From Pagrus major (Eukaryota > Chordata > Actinopteri > Spariformes > Sparidae): a DNA stretch of 64,000 bases. The stretch covers positions 19,991,458 to 20,055,457 of the forward strand of contig NC_133219.1 of assembly GCF_040436345.1 (NCBI RefSeq), given 5' to 3'. Positions 1-40,900 of this stretch are shown one piece after another; within the stretch, counting starts at the first letter, position 1; each line of letters starts with the position of its first letter. The notes beneath the pieces were generated by a model that ran no database searches, had not been told where the DNA came from, and saw nothing but the letters and a program-made list of their open reading frames with translations. Made by a program: the position numbers and the translations under genes.

Positions 1-54
1 AAGCACACACCATGTGAATGATTAGTTATTCAGCTGTACTGTATTCTGTTTCAG

Positions 55-27473
<27,419 letters not shown>

Positions 27474-28690
27474 GGGGCTGCCATCGCCACCGCCGTCTCT
27501 CGTGGTCCACGGGCTCAGTACACCCCTCCTCTGTTTTTACCTGACCCGACCTGACAGTGCAGGTGTTCACTGCTGCTGATGCCCTCACTCAAACACACAG
27601 ACGCAAAAAAATATATATAATAGAACGGCTCCAGAATCAGCTGTTTTCTGGGCCGGTCAGACAGAGTGGATGGCAGGTTTTAGTGCCCCCAAACCCACCT
27701 AAACATCCTCCCCCTCCTTGCCTCTCATGGTGTCACAAGATGACAAAAAAATATGCTGGATAACTTCCTGTAGTTGTCATGTTTTTGTAAGAATAATGAT
27801 AACATAGTCACAGTGATTCTTGTTTCTTGTGCAATGATGACACTTTTGGTGTGACTAAAAGTGGGAGACGAGAGAAGGAGGGAGAGAAAAATGAGGGTAG
27901 TTCGATGAGCGAAATCGCTCCACAACCATGCATTTTTTTAGAGGTGATACATTGTTTTGGTTAGTTTGTTTTTTCAGTCTCAAACGGTGCAAAAAAAATA
28001 CGTCTCAAAGCGATAAATCAAACAACCAATCCTTCCACAGCCGCACATCTGCGCTGCTTCTTTCAACACTTTTTGGTATTTATTCATCGAGACATTTTTA
28101 TGACAAAATTTGAATAATTTGATACTTTGAGAGACAAATATCACGATGTACATACAGGTACGCTTCTGATAAATGTGACTCCTTCGGGTGAATTTGATTA
28201 CTGTGGGGAGGGTGAATCATGATACTCAATGTGTATCGTACTGATTTCTCTGCACTGGCAGCCAATGTGAATAATAATACATGTGACACGTGAACTCCAA
28301 CTCCCAGCTAGCACAAAGGGCTTCATGTGGGGAGGGGGCGGGGGGACTTGTACTTTGTGTATAGAAGGATTTATGGAGAGCTTTTACTTATTTTCGTATT
28401 GTATTTTAACTGTCACTCAAATCAGAAAAGAATTTTTAAAGGCGCTTTTTTCTCCCCCCTCCTCAGATAGTATTTGAGTCATCTATCAATGGGATTTTCA
28501 TTTGATTTTTCTTTTTTTTCTTTTTTTTTTTGCTTTACACAACTCCCAAGCTGTGTATTTTCTTATCAACCAGACCAGTATGATGCTTTATTATTGCATG
28601 CACTTTAATTTTTTTTTCCAGGTTAAAAGAAAGCATGAATCTGTCAGAGCTTTTAATTATATTTGTAAATAAAGTGCTCATCACACAAAC
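27474..28690 (+). other. taok3: taok3 3' untranslated region
   Basis: Non-coding stretch from the TGA of taok3 to just past the canonical AATAAA at 28668-28673. It is AT-rich, with runs of A and T and no open frame of note. The length of about 1.2 kb is inferred from the first canonical signal with a following GT/CA-rich stretch. Alternative upstream ends are possible. Confidence 0.7.
28668..28673 (+). terminator. taok3: taok3 poly(A) signal AATAAA
   Basis: AATAAA lies 1.2 kb after the taok3 stop, followed within about 30 bp by a TGTTGTTATGTATGT-like GU-rich element, the usual arrangement for cleavage and polyadenylation. Confidence 0.65.
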
Positions 28691-29904
28691 TAAGGATGTG
28701 TTGTTATGTATGTCCAGCGTTAATTCCTCATGTCATCATATTCACTTTGTGCATCAGCAAAAAGCAGATACGATGAACAAACCAGGAAAAAATTAAATTG
28801 TGTAAGCCTGCTTCATTTAAATGTGCCACATGGCTGCTGTCTGAAGGGACCAATCTCTGACCTTTGACCTGAAACTATGGAAGACGACAAGTAGACCTTA
28901 GTGACTGTTTTATGTTGTTATTGTTAACAATTAATTAATGGATTAATATTTATTTTGTAAATTATTTTCATGATTCCTTTTTATTGCCCATTAAAATATC
29001 AACTAATAAATGACTGTAATTTAATCTATATATTTATAGCTTGATAAATATTCATATTACAGTGAGTTATACATTAGTGAAACGCTTGTGGTCTTCCATA
29101 GAAAACATGTTCAACAATTCATCAAGTCTACTCTGCAGAAGAAGCCAACTGATTTTAAATATCATACCTGATATAACAAAGCTTTGTGAACATGAAATCC
29201 AGATGGGACTACTGCACTGTGCTCGTGTCTCTTTTTCAGGTGTTCAAATTGTACTATTAGTAACAGTAGTACGGCATAAAACACAAAAATAAGTCAATGC
29301 AGTCATTATCAGGCGACTGTCTGAAAGATCTACATTACACATTGCAGAGCTGGGAAAGCGAGCTGAGGTCACAGTACATAAAAATAAAGACCCAGTTGTG
29401 AGCAAGAACAAAGGTTACTAAAGGTGTGTTGGATAACAGAGAGCAAAGTTCATGACGGGTGCTCGTGTCTGCAGCACCACGTTAGTGCCAGGGACTATTT
29501 GGTAGAACAGTTATAATATGGTAATGTATTTTCTAAATATATGTAATAAAACAACTGCAAATAAAGCTAAGTGTCGTGCAAGGAACCCTAAAAAAGAAGG
29601 AAGGGTCATTACATCACCGAATCTTGCTTTGGTGCCAGACTGTGGTGACTGTGCAGTGAACTGTGTTCTTCCATTTTCTGGAAGGATTTCTTCCTCCGAA
29701 GTCATACGACGTAGATGTTAAAAAATGAATTTGATCTTAATGGAACAAATTCCCCTTGTTATTCCTCACATTAATCATCATTATTACTTTATACATGTTC
29801 AATAATAAGATGTTATGGATGACTCAATGTTCGAGTGGGTCTCTCAGCATTTACAGCCTTAAAACATTTCGACAAAGAACACAACCATTTCAGTGTGTAG
29901 CAGA
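28691..29904. other. taok3-pebp1 intergenic spacer (convergent)
   Basis: About 1.2 kb between the inferred 3' ends of two convergent genes. It is AT-rich, with small chance open frames on both strands. Nothing recognisable was found: no exon-like conserved peptide, RNA gene or clear repeat boundary. Confidence 0.5.
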
Positions 29905-30135
29905 TTTATTGCAGAATAGTGCAGGTGATGACCTTGAGCAGAGCGGTTAGTATTGAAAATGGCATGGTTAGGCAACAGTGGGAAAAAAAATACTGTTAGG
30001 TGGCACACTCACAATAAATGCTTTGTTACTGTTGGGGTTTTTGCTGCTTGCAAGAATGGGAATTTCCAACAGACCAGCAGCCATCGAGGGAATCCCTAGT
30101 GCTGAACGCTTTAGAGTAGTCTTTTTTTTTTTAAC
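29905..30135 (-). other. pebp1: pebp1 3' UTR with poly(A) signal
   Basis: Downstream of the pebp1 stop on the minus strand. TTTATT at 29905-29910 reads AATAAA on the minus strand and is the first canonical signal after the stop, giving a 3' UTR of about 230-250 nt. Confidence 0.6.
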
Positions 30136-31871
30136 TTATTTTCCAGCCAGCTGGTCGTACAGTTTGGGGACGTAGTCGTCCCACTCAGCCTGGTAGCAGG
30201 TTCCCGCCACCGGGGCTCCCAGCTTGTATTTCTGCCTGAAGCTCTGGAGCTTGAACTTGCCGCGGCCGTTTCCAGAGCGGTTAGTGAGGACGGCCTCGGA
30301 GCAGGACAGGCTGTCTGTTTGCTCGTACACTAGCCACACGTACCTGTGGAGACCTGAGGGGATCAAAGACGAAGGTTTTTAATTGTTGCATTAAAGTACT
30401 GCTGGAAAACAACCTCTTAAAACTATAAATTACTGATGTCAGAGTACAGATAATGTTTAAGATAAACAGTTCATTATTTATTTTTTTAAATCTCCAGTGG
30501 ATTGCTTGATTTTCACTTGACAGAAGCTATATGTATTCTCATAGACCAGTTTCATCAAAATAATTATGAAATACAGTCTCTATGTCTGAGATTGTGGAAC
30601 CAAATTAATATCTTACTGGGAAACATTCTGTAAAATATAGTTGTTAGTCCTCTTAACAACCTGCAAACTCCAGGAATATGTGCATTTGTGTAAAGGAACA
30701 TCATTCGTCCTGAACTTAACCCCAAATATGGAACATTTTGCAAAATAAAGACACAAATCCATCCAATCATCCGTTGGCTGAACAGCAGGACAACCATCAC
30801 TATTTTTTAAAAGAGCTCTTTCTTAGGTCGTCATCTCTTACCTGTGCCCTGAGGAGGACCTGAGCCCACGTAGTCCGACATGACGCAGCCAGAGGACACA
30901 TCATTCCCTTTCATGTTGACCACCAGAAAGTGGTGCCACTCCCTTTTGTGAGAGGCAAAAAAAAATCTAATTTAATTACAATGAAATTGGTGACATTGTG
31001 TTTTTAAAAGGACTACAAAGTCATACACTTTAGGTTCTGTCATTAGGGAGTCATGTCTTTAAAACAGACTAGTGTTTTTTGTGCTTACTTAATGAGATAC
31101 TATTTTTGTATTATTACCATATATTTAAAAACACCTATTGACACAATATAAACCAGGGGCCAGTGACCACAAGACTGGACCCTTGTGGCTCCCTACAGTG
31201 CAGAAATTAAAGGCTAGAAATGGCTCCCTTACAAGTCCAACCATTAATTGCATTTGAATGGCACCATTTAGTTAATGGTGTTTGTCACATAAGTTGCTGT
31301 TTGCCTTCTCCTCCCACCTGAATTTGGGGTCTTTCCTGCTGGGGGCGTCAGGGTCGGTCAGTGCCAAGGTGTACAACTTACTGGAGTCACATCCTTCCCA
31401 CTCGATGCAGGTGGGTCGGTTCTGCACCTGTAGGCGAACACAGTGAAAATGAGCGGCTGGACGGTCGAGCTTTGGCAGCTCTGACAGCCATTTGGGGGCG
31501 CTATTCGCCATATTTTACAGCTGCAGCCATGCTGGAAGCATTATGTAACCCAACCCATTGTTGCCAAACAATTACAAACACGTTGCTGCCAAATAATCGT
31601 CTTCAAAGCGGTGTTTATTAAGAGAAGTGCGTGTTAGCAGGGTGCTCGCAATATAGCTTTTCAGCTAACATTCAGAAACGACGCTAAGTTAGCTAAGTTG
31701 TTAGCTTGGCTAGCAAACAACAGTTAGCTGACTAACCTGTGTCGGCGTGAGCACTTTCCCGAGCTCGTCGATTTCCACAGAGCCGTATTTGACGGTCAGG
31801 GGCTGTGCAGGCTTTTCCTCGACCTCTGTTAGGGCAAGAGGTCCGGTCCACTGGCTCAAATCTACGGGCAT
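30136..31871 (-). CDS. pebp1: pebp1, phosphatidylethanolamine-binding protein 1 (RKIP), complete
   Basis: Cytosolic PEBP-fold protein that binds RAF1 and blocks MEK phosphorylation, and regulates GRK2 after PKC phosphorylation (family knowledge). Exons in transcript order: 31871-31737, 31427-31318, 30942-30842 and 30353-30136. They total 564 nt, 187 aa plus TAA, exactly the length of human PEBP1. The start [12 protein letters not shown] matches the family N-terminus. Signature residues are all present: [12 protein letters not shown], then [15 protein letters not shown] (ligand pocket, His86 region), [19 protein letters not shown] and the C-terminal [19 protein letters not shown]. Ser153 in the LQSFRQKY context sits at the same number as the PKC site of human RKIP. 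The gene converges with taok3 and diverges from vsig10. Intron 1 near its donor carries GTTAGCT-type repeats. Confidence 0.98.
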
Positions 31872-32842
31872 TTTGAATTAAAGTCAGATTGCAGACGATG
31901 CTGACTAACTCCTGCTTGCAGGCACACAAAAACTGCCAAAAGTGCCGCGTTCACGTACCAACAGGAGATATAGAAACTGCTGAAGACTTGGGGCGCTTGC
32001 TTAAAAAGTTGAACCACTTGAATCCAAAATATCTTTTCTTGTGAACTTGAAATCAGCCTTAAACGAACTACGGCAGGTTTTAATAACATTTTCAAAGTTA
32101 ATTCTCTGCTCAAGCGTTGATAACACCAGATAGTTTTTATATAAATTCCCATTGGTAGGTCATAATCAAGTTTGTTGACCATACTAGTGATATACAAGTA
32201 ATGTACATGTGCTGATATGCCTTCGTAATTAAAACACTACGTCAAATGGAAGGCTAATTAACTTATTTATGCTTCCTGTTTTCGGCACTATGTAGCGATT
32301 TACATTTTTCCCAGTGCTTTTGTCTACACGTGAACTGCACAAACAGCACCAGCTGCATGTGGCCGCCAGACGGCGCTGTCGCCCCACTGCCACATGGATG
32401 GTGATTCGCTAAGGTTCCTGTCAATCACATCACCTGTCCTGCGTCCGTCCCTCCTCCAGCTCACATGCTCCATTAACACACTTTCTGTTTCCAGACATCC
32501 CATTTTTAGAAACTGGGGCCTGACTATAACAGGACTGAGGAATATTTTACATGTCAGAACAGATGATTGTGCTTCCCCTTTTTAAGATGCAACATTTTCC
32601 CTCTGTGGACTGACAGGAGATCAGTATAGTAGTTTAGAGCAGCCAGTGGTAGTGAATGAATGATGCCTGTAATCTCATCTGGCAGTGGTTTAAATTTGCA
32701 TCCCACAAAACCCGCAAACATGACACACGAATTTGGTAAGACTTGGTCACATCACTTCCCTTTATGTGGAAACACTGTTGTAATGATGTAATAGTAGCTG
32801 AATTATATCATTTAGGCCTGAAACAACAATAGGCCCAGTAAT

Positions 32843-32844
32843 AA

Positions 32845-32892
<48 letters not shown>
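32843..32892. repeat. (AAT)n microsatellite
   Basis: About 16 AAT units in the pebp1-vsig10 spacer. Confidence 0.95.
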
Positions 32893-33252
32893 TCCACTAC
32901 ATCTCAGTGCCAAATATTGTACTTTTTACTCCAGTACATTTATCTGACAGCTTACTAGTTACTTTTTTAGATTACATGTTTTTTCACTCCCTGCCTGTGA
33001 AAATTTGGTACTTTTTAATGCTTCTGGTAAACTAAAGGATTATAAGTTCCTTTATGCGTTGATACGTTTCTCCTTCTTCTTTAGCTAAATAAAGAATTTA
33101 AAAATCATCTTGGATTAGCTGCAAAAGAGCTGTTTTTCTGAGCTCATAAAAAATGACTTTTTAGAGATATGTGGTCCTCACAAGATGCAACAGACAGATG
33201 ATGATCTTAAAGAACATAATGCATTGCTGTAGATTAAACTCCCGAACAGTTA

Positions 33253-33702
33253 CGGCTTGGCGGTATGGCCTTAAAGTAATTTCACGGTATTTTTAGGCCA
33301 TATTGCGATATGCAATATATACCTTGAATTTTGAAATATAGAAAGCACTTAATAAATGTTTGGACTGGGTAACAAAATCAAATATCACAATATTTTTGAT
33401 CAAATAGGCCCTACACTAACAATAGTGTAGAGATGACTATTGGTACTTTCACAACATACTAACACAATGAGATTTTGGATCAATAATCAACAATAATTAA
33501 TAATAATAAAGGCAAGTATTAGAACAAGTAGAACAGTCTGGTAAGTTATGAAAGAAAATGATATCACTTTACTGTAATTCGGCCTTTGTAACCAGGAAAA
33601 GACAATTGTATACCATATCACGATATAACGATCTAAGACGATATATAGTCTCATAACACGATAATGATATATATGCAATCATTTATATTGCCCAGCCCTA
33701 CC
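33253..33702. mobile_element. 450-bp palindromic element with GCTTGGCGGTAT / ATTGCCCAGCCCTA ends
   Basis: The left end GGCTTGGCGGTATGGCC and the right end ATATTGCCCAGCCCTA are imperfect inverted repeats. The inside is rich in CACGATAT/ATATCG-like strings. The structure matches a common teleost non-autonomous DNA element. The degraded stretch at 57250-57620 looks related. Confidence 0.55.
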
Positions 33703-34005
33703 AACAGTTATAATAAGGACGTTAAAATGACCTCAAACTTACACATCTACAGCAGTAAAATGCAACACACACATCAATGCAGCAGTAATATCAAATCAAA
33801 AACATCACATATTACAGTAAAAACTTAGAGGGACCATTTTACTGCAAAATGAGTTCTATATATCAGTACATTTTGCTGATGAGACTTACATCAGCCTACT
33901 TTTACTTGAGTAAGGTTTTAAATGCAGGACTTTTAGGCTACTTTCACAGGATGGTGTTGCCTTCATTTACTTAAATTAAGGACATGACTACTTCGTCCAC
34001 CACTG

Positions 34006-34042
34006 ATAATAATAATAAAATAATAATAATTATAATAATAAT
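34006..34042. repeat. Imperfect (AAT)n tract
   Basis: TAATAATAATAAAATAATAATAATT and similar, interrupted, upstream of vsig10. Confidence 0.8.
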
Positions 34043-34967
34043 ATGCCATCTTATAATAAACTAGAAGGGCACTCAGTAGAGCACATACCTCCGCCATGGC
34101 CCAGCAGTCCCCTTTAATTCAATCAAGCCTTATGCAATTTCAAACTTGATAGCCCATAGCCACTTAACCATAATTTAAGATCGCCAGATTGAGGTTCTGC
34201 ATCAAATTTTACTCATTCATTGATACAAGCTACCTAAATACGTCTGATTCTTTTCATCAAGATCCATCCATTATTCCCTGAGAAATGAAAGCATATATGA
34301 AAGCAAAATGTAGAAAAACACCCTATCTCGCAATGTTTAAGATTTATTTTTTTTAAGTCCTGGATCTGCTCCTTTAACCAGATCCACACCAAAAAATTAT
34401 GGGGTCTATTTTGGGCCGAAACCCATCCTCCATACAAGTTTCATGGAAATCCATTTGGTAGTTTTTGTGTAATCCTGTTGACAAACCAACCAACTCACAA
34501 ATACACCCTTTCCACTGGTCAAAAATCCCACTTAAACCTGCTAAGATCGAGTTTTGTGTGCAATGTGTAAACTTGGTATTTAAACCCGTGTAGACCCGCT
34601 AATGTTGGTGGAATAGCGGCACAAGAAACAGGAGTGAAAAACAACCTCCTTACTGGAGAAAGGTAGAAAAACTGGTGCTCCTGTGCCTTTAACAAGGTGA
34701 AGTCAGGGTGTGGTTTGTTTCCGGATTAGCATGCTCTTGTAAACAAAGCGCAGGACAGAAGACAGGAGTCACATCATGTCAGACTGACTGGTCACCTGGC
34801 CACCCTGTCGTGAGTCTGCTGTGGTTTATAATGGGCGGACTGGTGTCCAGTGCGTCAGTGTGTGTTACAGGTTCCAGGCTCACACAGGTGGACTAGTCAG
34901 ACAGGTTTGGACGGGAAGCCTTTTGTTTTCTTCTTCTCAGGGCGATGTAGCTATCAGTAAAGTTACC

Positions 34968-37900
34968 ATGAAGATAGTCGCAACTGTAGCGCTTCTACAA
35001 CTGTGTTTATCTGCCACAGGTGAGTTTGTATTGAGACACAGCCAGGTAACACAGGTGAGTGAAAGGAAACCCTTTCCTGACTCACCTTGTTTTCCTTTCT
35101 CTCGCCAGTTTCGGGTAATGACTCCACCGAAACGTCGCTGACAGCCGCACCGGGCGACATCGCTCTACTTCCGTGTTACACCGACGGGACTGTAACACCG
35201 CTCGTGACGACGTGGATGAAAAATGGAGGAGAAATCATTACAGGTGGAGCTGCTGTGCCGACCCCTGCACCCACCGGGCAGCGCCTCACAGTGCTGCATG
35301 ATGGCAGTCTGAACATCAGGTTGGTGGTGCCTGGAGATGAGGGCAGCTACCTGTGCAACTCCACCCTACCTGGCAACTTCACCTTTCATGCACGTGTCCA
35401 GCTGCAAGTAATCAGTAAGTGATCGTTCAAATGTCCAGTGATCAGGGATCAGTCCAGTAGGCCTGTCTGGTGTCAGTGAAAAGGCTTTTCTAGTAAACAA
35501 ACAGGTTCGTCAACATAACTGTCAGCCAGTGTGGGAGGAGTTCAGGTACTTCATTCAAGTAAAAGTCCTGCATTGGAGATGTTTCTTCAGTAGAAGTATG
35601 TGAGGTATACAACTTATATTTTCTTCCATGAATCGATTGATTATTTGGTTTGTTAGAAGACACCACCTATGCTTGTTTTGTCCGACCAATAGTTAAAACC
35701 TCAAAATTATTAGAAAACAAATTAAAGTGATGCAATGAAAAAGCAGCAAATCTTCACATTTGTGAAGCTTGAAATATTACATCTTTTAAATGAAAAATTA
35801 CTTAAATGATTATCGAAATAGTTTATTTTCTGCTAATCGATAATTAAACTGTTTTTTTACTCCAGTTTACTTGTACATGCTGTGTGGTTGTTTAATTTAG
35901 GGGTCGACAGATATGACTTTTTCAGGGCCGAAACTGATTATTAGTAATCAAGGAGACTGATGACTGACATTTGGGACTGATAGTCATCTGCAGTACTCCT
36001 TGTGTCAGTATAACAATCAATGATGGATTAAACCTTAGTACAATTTACTCAAGTACTGTTCTTAAGTACCATTTCAGGTACTTTACTTGAGTACTTGGAT
36101 TTTTCTGCTACATTTACTTGATAAATTTAGTTACTAGTTACTTTGCAGATTCAGATTGTCCAGTGTTTAATTGTGACATGTTACCAATCAGATAGTGTTG
36201 TGGGGGGGACATTGTGTGAGAGGATGTTGCATCAGAGCCGATTTTTTAAATTTGTTTATTTTATCTTCAATCTGACAGAAAAATCACAGATACTGATAAT
36301 CAGAAAAATGCTATACATCTGCCTCGGTCTGCCCCTAGTTTAGTTTATAACAAAACATCATATTTGATACGATTTGTAAAGTAGCTAGTAACTAAAGCTG
36401 TAAGATAAATGCAGTAAAGTTAAAAGTAACGTTTCCCTCAGACTTGTACTGGAGTCAAAGTAGAAAGCGATCCGCTTGTTTTTCAGTAAAAAAGGATGTG
36501 TGTCCTGTCTGTGATGCAATAAAAACATGTTTCCTAACAATATGTGAAGTTCAGGATAATATAATGAATCACACCCTCATATCGTCCCGTGCCTACTTGA
36601 GGATTGTAATTATCAATTAATATATCCATTATTTTTGCAATTAATAATTTAGTTGATAGCTGAAACTATTTGCCGATTATATTGATTTTAACATTTTCAT
36701 CATCAGGTAATCTTTTTTATTAAGTAAAAACATTGAACATTCACACTTCGTAACACGATGAGTGGGTTACATAATTTACTTATAATACAGTAATAAGGAC
36801 TTTTAAGTTAATTACATAATTAAAGGTAACACCACAAATTACAAGATGAAAATGCACTGCTTGTATTCCTTTCAGGTGGTCCAGAGGATGTATCTACATC
36901 CATCGGTCCAGCCACTGCCCTGTCCAACGGGACGCTCATCGTCTATCAGGGCTCCACCGTCACCTTCAACTGCTCCGGCGCCTCCTACCCCTCCGTGCAG
37001 CTCACCTGGGCCTTCAGTGGAGCCTCATTCAGCAATGAGTCGCTGGTTTCTTCCCTTGGATCCTTGCTGAAGTTCAGGATGGAGAACATCCAGCCCAGCG
37101 CTCAGGGAGTTTACAGCTGCAGGGCCCAGAACACCCTATCTCACCAGATGCTCAATAAGAGCACAGAGCTGCTCGTATACTGTAAGTACCATAAGCAGAT
37201 TACCCAGAATGCCTCGCGGCAACTGAAGGAGTGATTTGGAAAAGCATTATTTTGTTATTTTTATGGTTATGTTTATTCATTTATTCATTCATACAATATG
37301 TTTTCGTTATTATTTTTTTGTTTTGCACATTTTGCAGTCAAGATAATGATACACTGAATGGACTCCAACCAATATATATTTTTTAAAATGCCGTCTTTTA
37401 GATGAGGCACGGCCCAATGGTTCCTCATTCATAGATTAGGATAAATGACTAACTAAAGGGACAATGAAGACACTTTCAGTTAATTCTGTAAGTTGCCAGG
37501 CTTTCAGTCGGCTATACAGCTGACAGTGCAAAAGTTTGTCTACGGACAAGGAAACACTAACATCCTGAATTCGGAAAATACAGGATGTTGAGAATTTCAA
37601 GTAAACTACTTTGGAAATCAGCAACTTCCTATGAACTCACAGACAGCACACATTACATTGTGCGAGTCAGAAGAGGAAGCATATTATGCATTATAATATG
37701 CAATATATATGGACAAAAAGTTAACATAAATCCATTTATAAAAGCAGATCTGAGTGCTAAATAAGATGTTTTTTGATTTCTTTTTTGAATGAATAAAAAC
37801 GTGTCTTGTCTAGATGTCCCTGACAGACACCCACAGTGTATGTGGGCACCAGCACAGGACCCCTCCCACTTCCAGTTCAGCTGCACCTGGTTCGGGGCGT

Positions 37901-40900
37901 ACCCCACACCGACGCTACGCTGGGGGGAAGACGAGGGCGAGCAAGGAGCTCGCTGGAAAGGACACGTCTACGTTACGGAGGAGACGGACAGCCTGTCACT
38001 GACGCTGAACCGCTCCATGCTGTCCAACGGGCAGACGCTGAGGTGCATGGCCCAGCACCCAGTGCTCTCTTCAGGGAAGGAGAAGTCGTGTTCGTTTACC
38101 CTCAGTAAGCATGTTGTTGGGAAAATGAGCCTCTTAACAATCCTGAGATGTTCAGCTGCTGAATCTTTTATGTGCTTTCCACTTTAGAGGCCACTGAGCC
38201 ACACTGAGAGTCTTCAGTGAGCAGAACAAAGCAGCAGAACAAATCCTCTTCCTGTTGTGGTTGCGCAATAGCAGCCAACCCCCTTTTTGTAAATCGTGCC
38301 TTAATGTTTGTGGGACAAACCTGCTCTGAATAGCATTAGTGAAAGTGAAGCTTATCAGAAACCAATCTAAACGCAGATAGTACTTTCTCTATAGCAACTA
38401 CACTGTGCAATCAGTATTTCCTTCATGATGATAACTTTAAGCAAGCAAGCTTTAAGCTTTCAGTTTTTTTCTTTTGTCAGATGTTGAGATATCTGCCTCT
38501 GATGTTACTGCCTCCACACCGGGGCAACTACATTAACTCTGTATAATACATGTCCACAGTGAGCTTTGTGGGTTATGCAGAGAAACATTGACACGTGTGG
38601 TACCTAGACACGCAGAAAGTTTATTGCATTCAGGTTCATATGAATCCATTCTGCTGAGGCTTTGAGATATCCATCTCTGGGATTGCTGCCTCCCCCCTGG
38701 TGCCATGGAGGTTAATGGGACTTTGTTTCCAGGCATTCACAACATCGGACAAACTTATTTTAAAAAAAACTAAAGAAAACCTGTCTCTCTCTCCACTTAA
38801 AGGTGCAGTATGTAAGAATTGGCCACCTGTTGAATTCATACTCCCAACAAATAGGTTAGCATGTCACCAGAGTAACTGCTAACTGTATTCTGTTTTTACA
38901 TCCATGTTGCTACTGTTAGCTTATTAGCTCAGTTAGCCGTGCAGCAGTCGTTTTTCAGTGCTGAAAACAAATATTTAAATATTTACCTCCAGTGTCCCGG
39001 AATGGAGGCAGAAAATATCTCGAATATCTCAAAGATTCAGTGAAAAATCCATGCAAATCACAATGTTATAAACTGTCTTCATGGGATATCTACCAAAGAA
39101 GCGGTCTCTGTAGAACTATTTGCGGCGCCTTCTGTGGCCAATTAAAACCATTCATATGTTAAAATAACAGCACATTACTAGACTCTCCACGTCCTTATCA
39201 CAGTTTTCTGCTCACTGTATAAACTTCATTGTAACGCCATTAACATTTAGGTGTTTATAAGCTCCTTGTTTAATTCTCATAATTAATACTCTCATTATTA
39301 CCTTCGATTTTAATTACTGCTGCAATTCAAACACAGCCAGACGGACTCATCTGGTAGCAGCGTGCATGTGAGGACACAGTGTTTCATGCAGGACGTGTGG
39401 ACAGTCAGTGAGTCACTTAGTAGTATAAAGGTTATTGTCACCGGACAGGATTGGGCAAAACAATCACGTGACGCAAAAGTGTGTGACAGTTTATACGTTT
39501 GCATTAGCTTATCAGCTTCTGATGTTTGTTAACCTTTGAACTCAAGGTGTGTCTCTGTAAAATACGTTTCTATATCTACCTGTCCAGCAAAACTGTCCCT
39601 TGAAGTAACATTTTTGACACATTCTGATGTAATTATCTATCAACATTTCTCCTTATTTATTGGTGTAATGCAGTAATGATTCAGTCCAGTGCACAGTTCA
39701 TGAAAGCCTTTACATTTTCTCTTCTTCAGAGGAGGTGCTGGGTAGTTCTTAGGTCTTCAGACATATTATAAGTATAAGTTTCAGAGCTGAAATGATCAGC
39801 CGGTTGATCAAAGAGTTGAGATTAGTCAGAAACCATTTTGATAATCTCTTAATCGTTTTATTTTTTAAGTAGAAATGTCAAACATTGACTGGGTCCATTC
39901 TCTCAAATGTGAGTTATCATAATTCTGTATTTTTGTACGGATCATTTCAGCCCTACATGTAAAAATCCTGTGTTGCACATGACAAGTACTGAGAGACTGT
40001 TTGTACAAATCATATGTAGAAATAGAGGAGTCTGATAACCATTGAGTGTTTGTCTTTCTCTTCCAGAGCCTCCGTATCCCGAAGGTGAGCCGCTGGTCAC
40101 AGCTCAGGAGGACACCAGCATAACTCTGATGTGCACTGAGGCCGTCTCCATACCTCCTGCAAACACCACCTGGAGAAAAGGGCTCCAGCAGGAGGACATT
40201 ATACCTGGTTCCAAGTACATCCTGTCTGAGGAAGGCCCCGTCCTCAAGCTGACCATACTCAACATCAGCAAGGACGACGAAGGCGTCTACTTCTGCCGCA
40301 GCGAGAACCCCCTCGCCGTCCGCGAGCTGGAAGTCTACCTCACTGTGAGGAGTGAGTTTGGGATGAGAGGAGGGGCTTGGGCTGCGGTAAAGTCAGATGT
40401 AGAGATCACAGTTAAAGAATGTAAACACGTGTAAACATTGACATCAGAGATAAACAGTGAGTTGAACATGCCGTTCTGACTACATCTGAATGAACCGGAT
40501 ACTTAAACAATGAGCCAGTCACCGCAGGTGTCGACTCCAACTCTGGAATGCTGATAAACCTGCTGCTCCTCCCTTTTACTGCTTCATAATCCACTCCTGT
40601 CACCTTGTTTTGTCTCGACAGCCTCCTCTGCATACACAGGAGCGATCATCGGGATCTTTATAGCTGCACTGATCGTGGGCTCGGCCGCGATCATAGCTAA
40701 AACCGTTTACTCCAGCCGACACAGGATTTGTCTGGGTAAATTTTGTTCACCTTTGCAATCACAAATGCATGCAGTGTAAAAACCAACTTATACTAATTGC
40801 CCAATATCTGTTCATATCTTTGTTTCAGGAGGTGGCTTTGGGTGAGTTTCTCACATTTATTTATCGAATACTGCTTTCTTATTTTAGTGACCCAAACTAA

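Larger units (their letters stand above)
31872..34967. other. pebp1-vsig10 intergenic region (divergent promoters)
   Basis: 3.1 kb between two start codons pointing away from each other. It holds an AAT microsatellite (32843-32892), a palindromic element with CCCAGCCCTA-type ends (33253-33702) and a second AAT-rich stretch (34006-34042). An acceptor-like pyrimidine tract sits just upstream of the vsig10 ATG. No additional gene was recognised. Confidence 0.6.
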
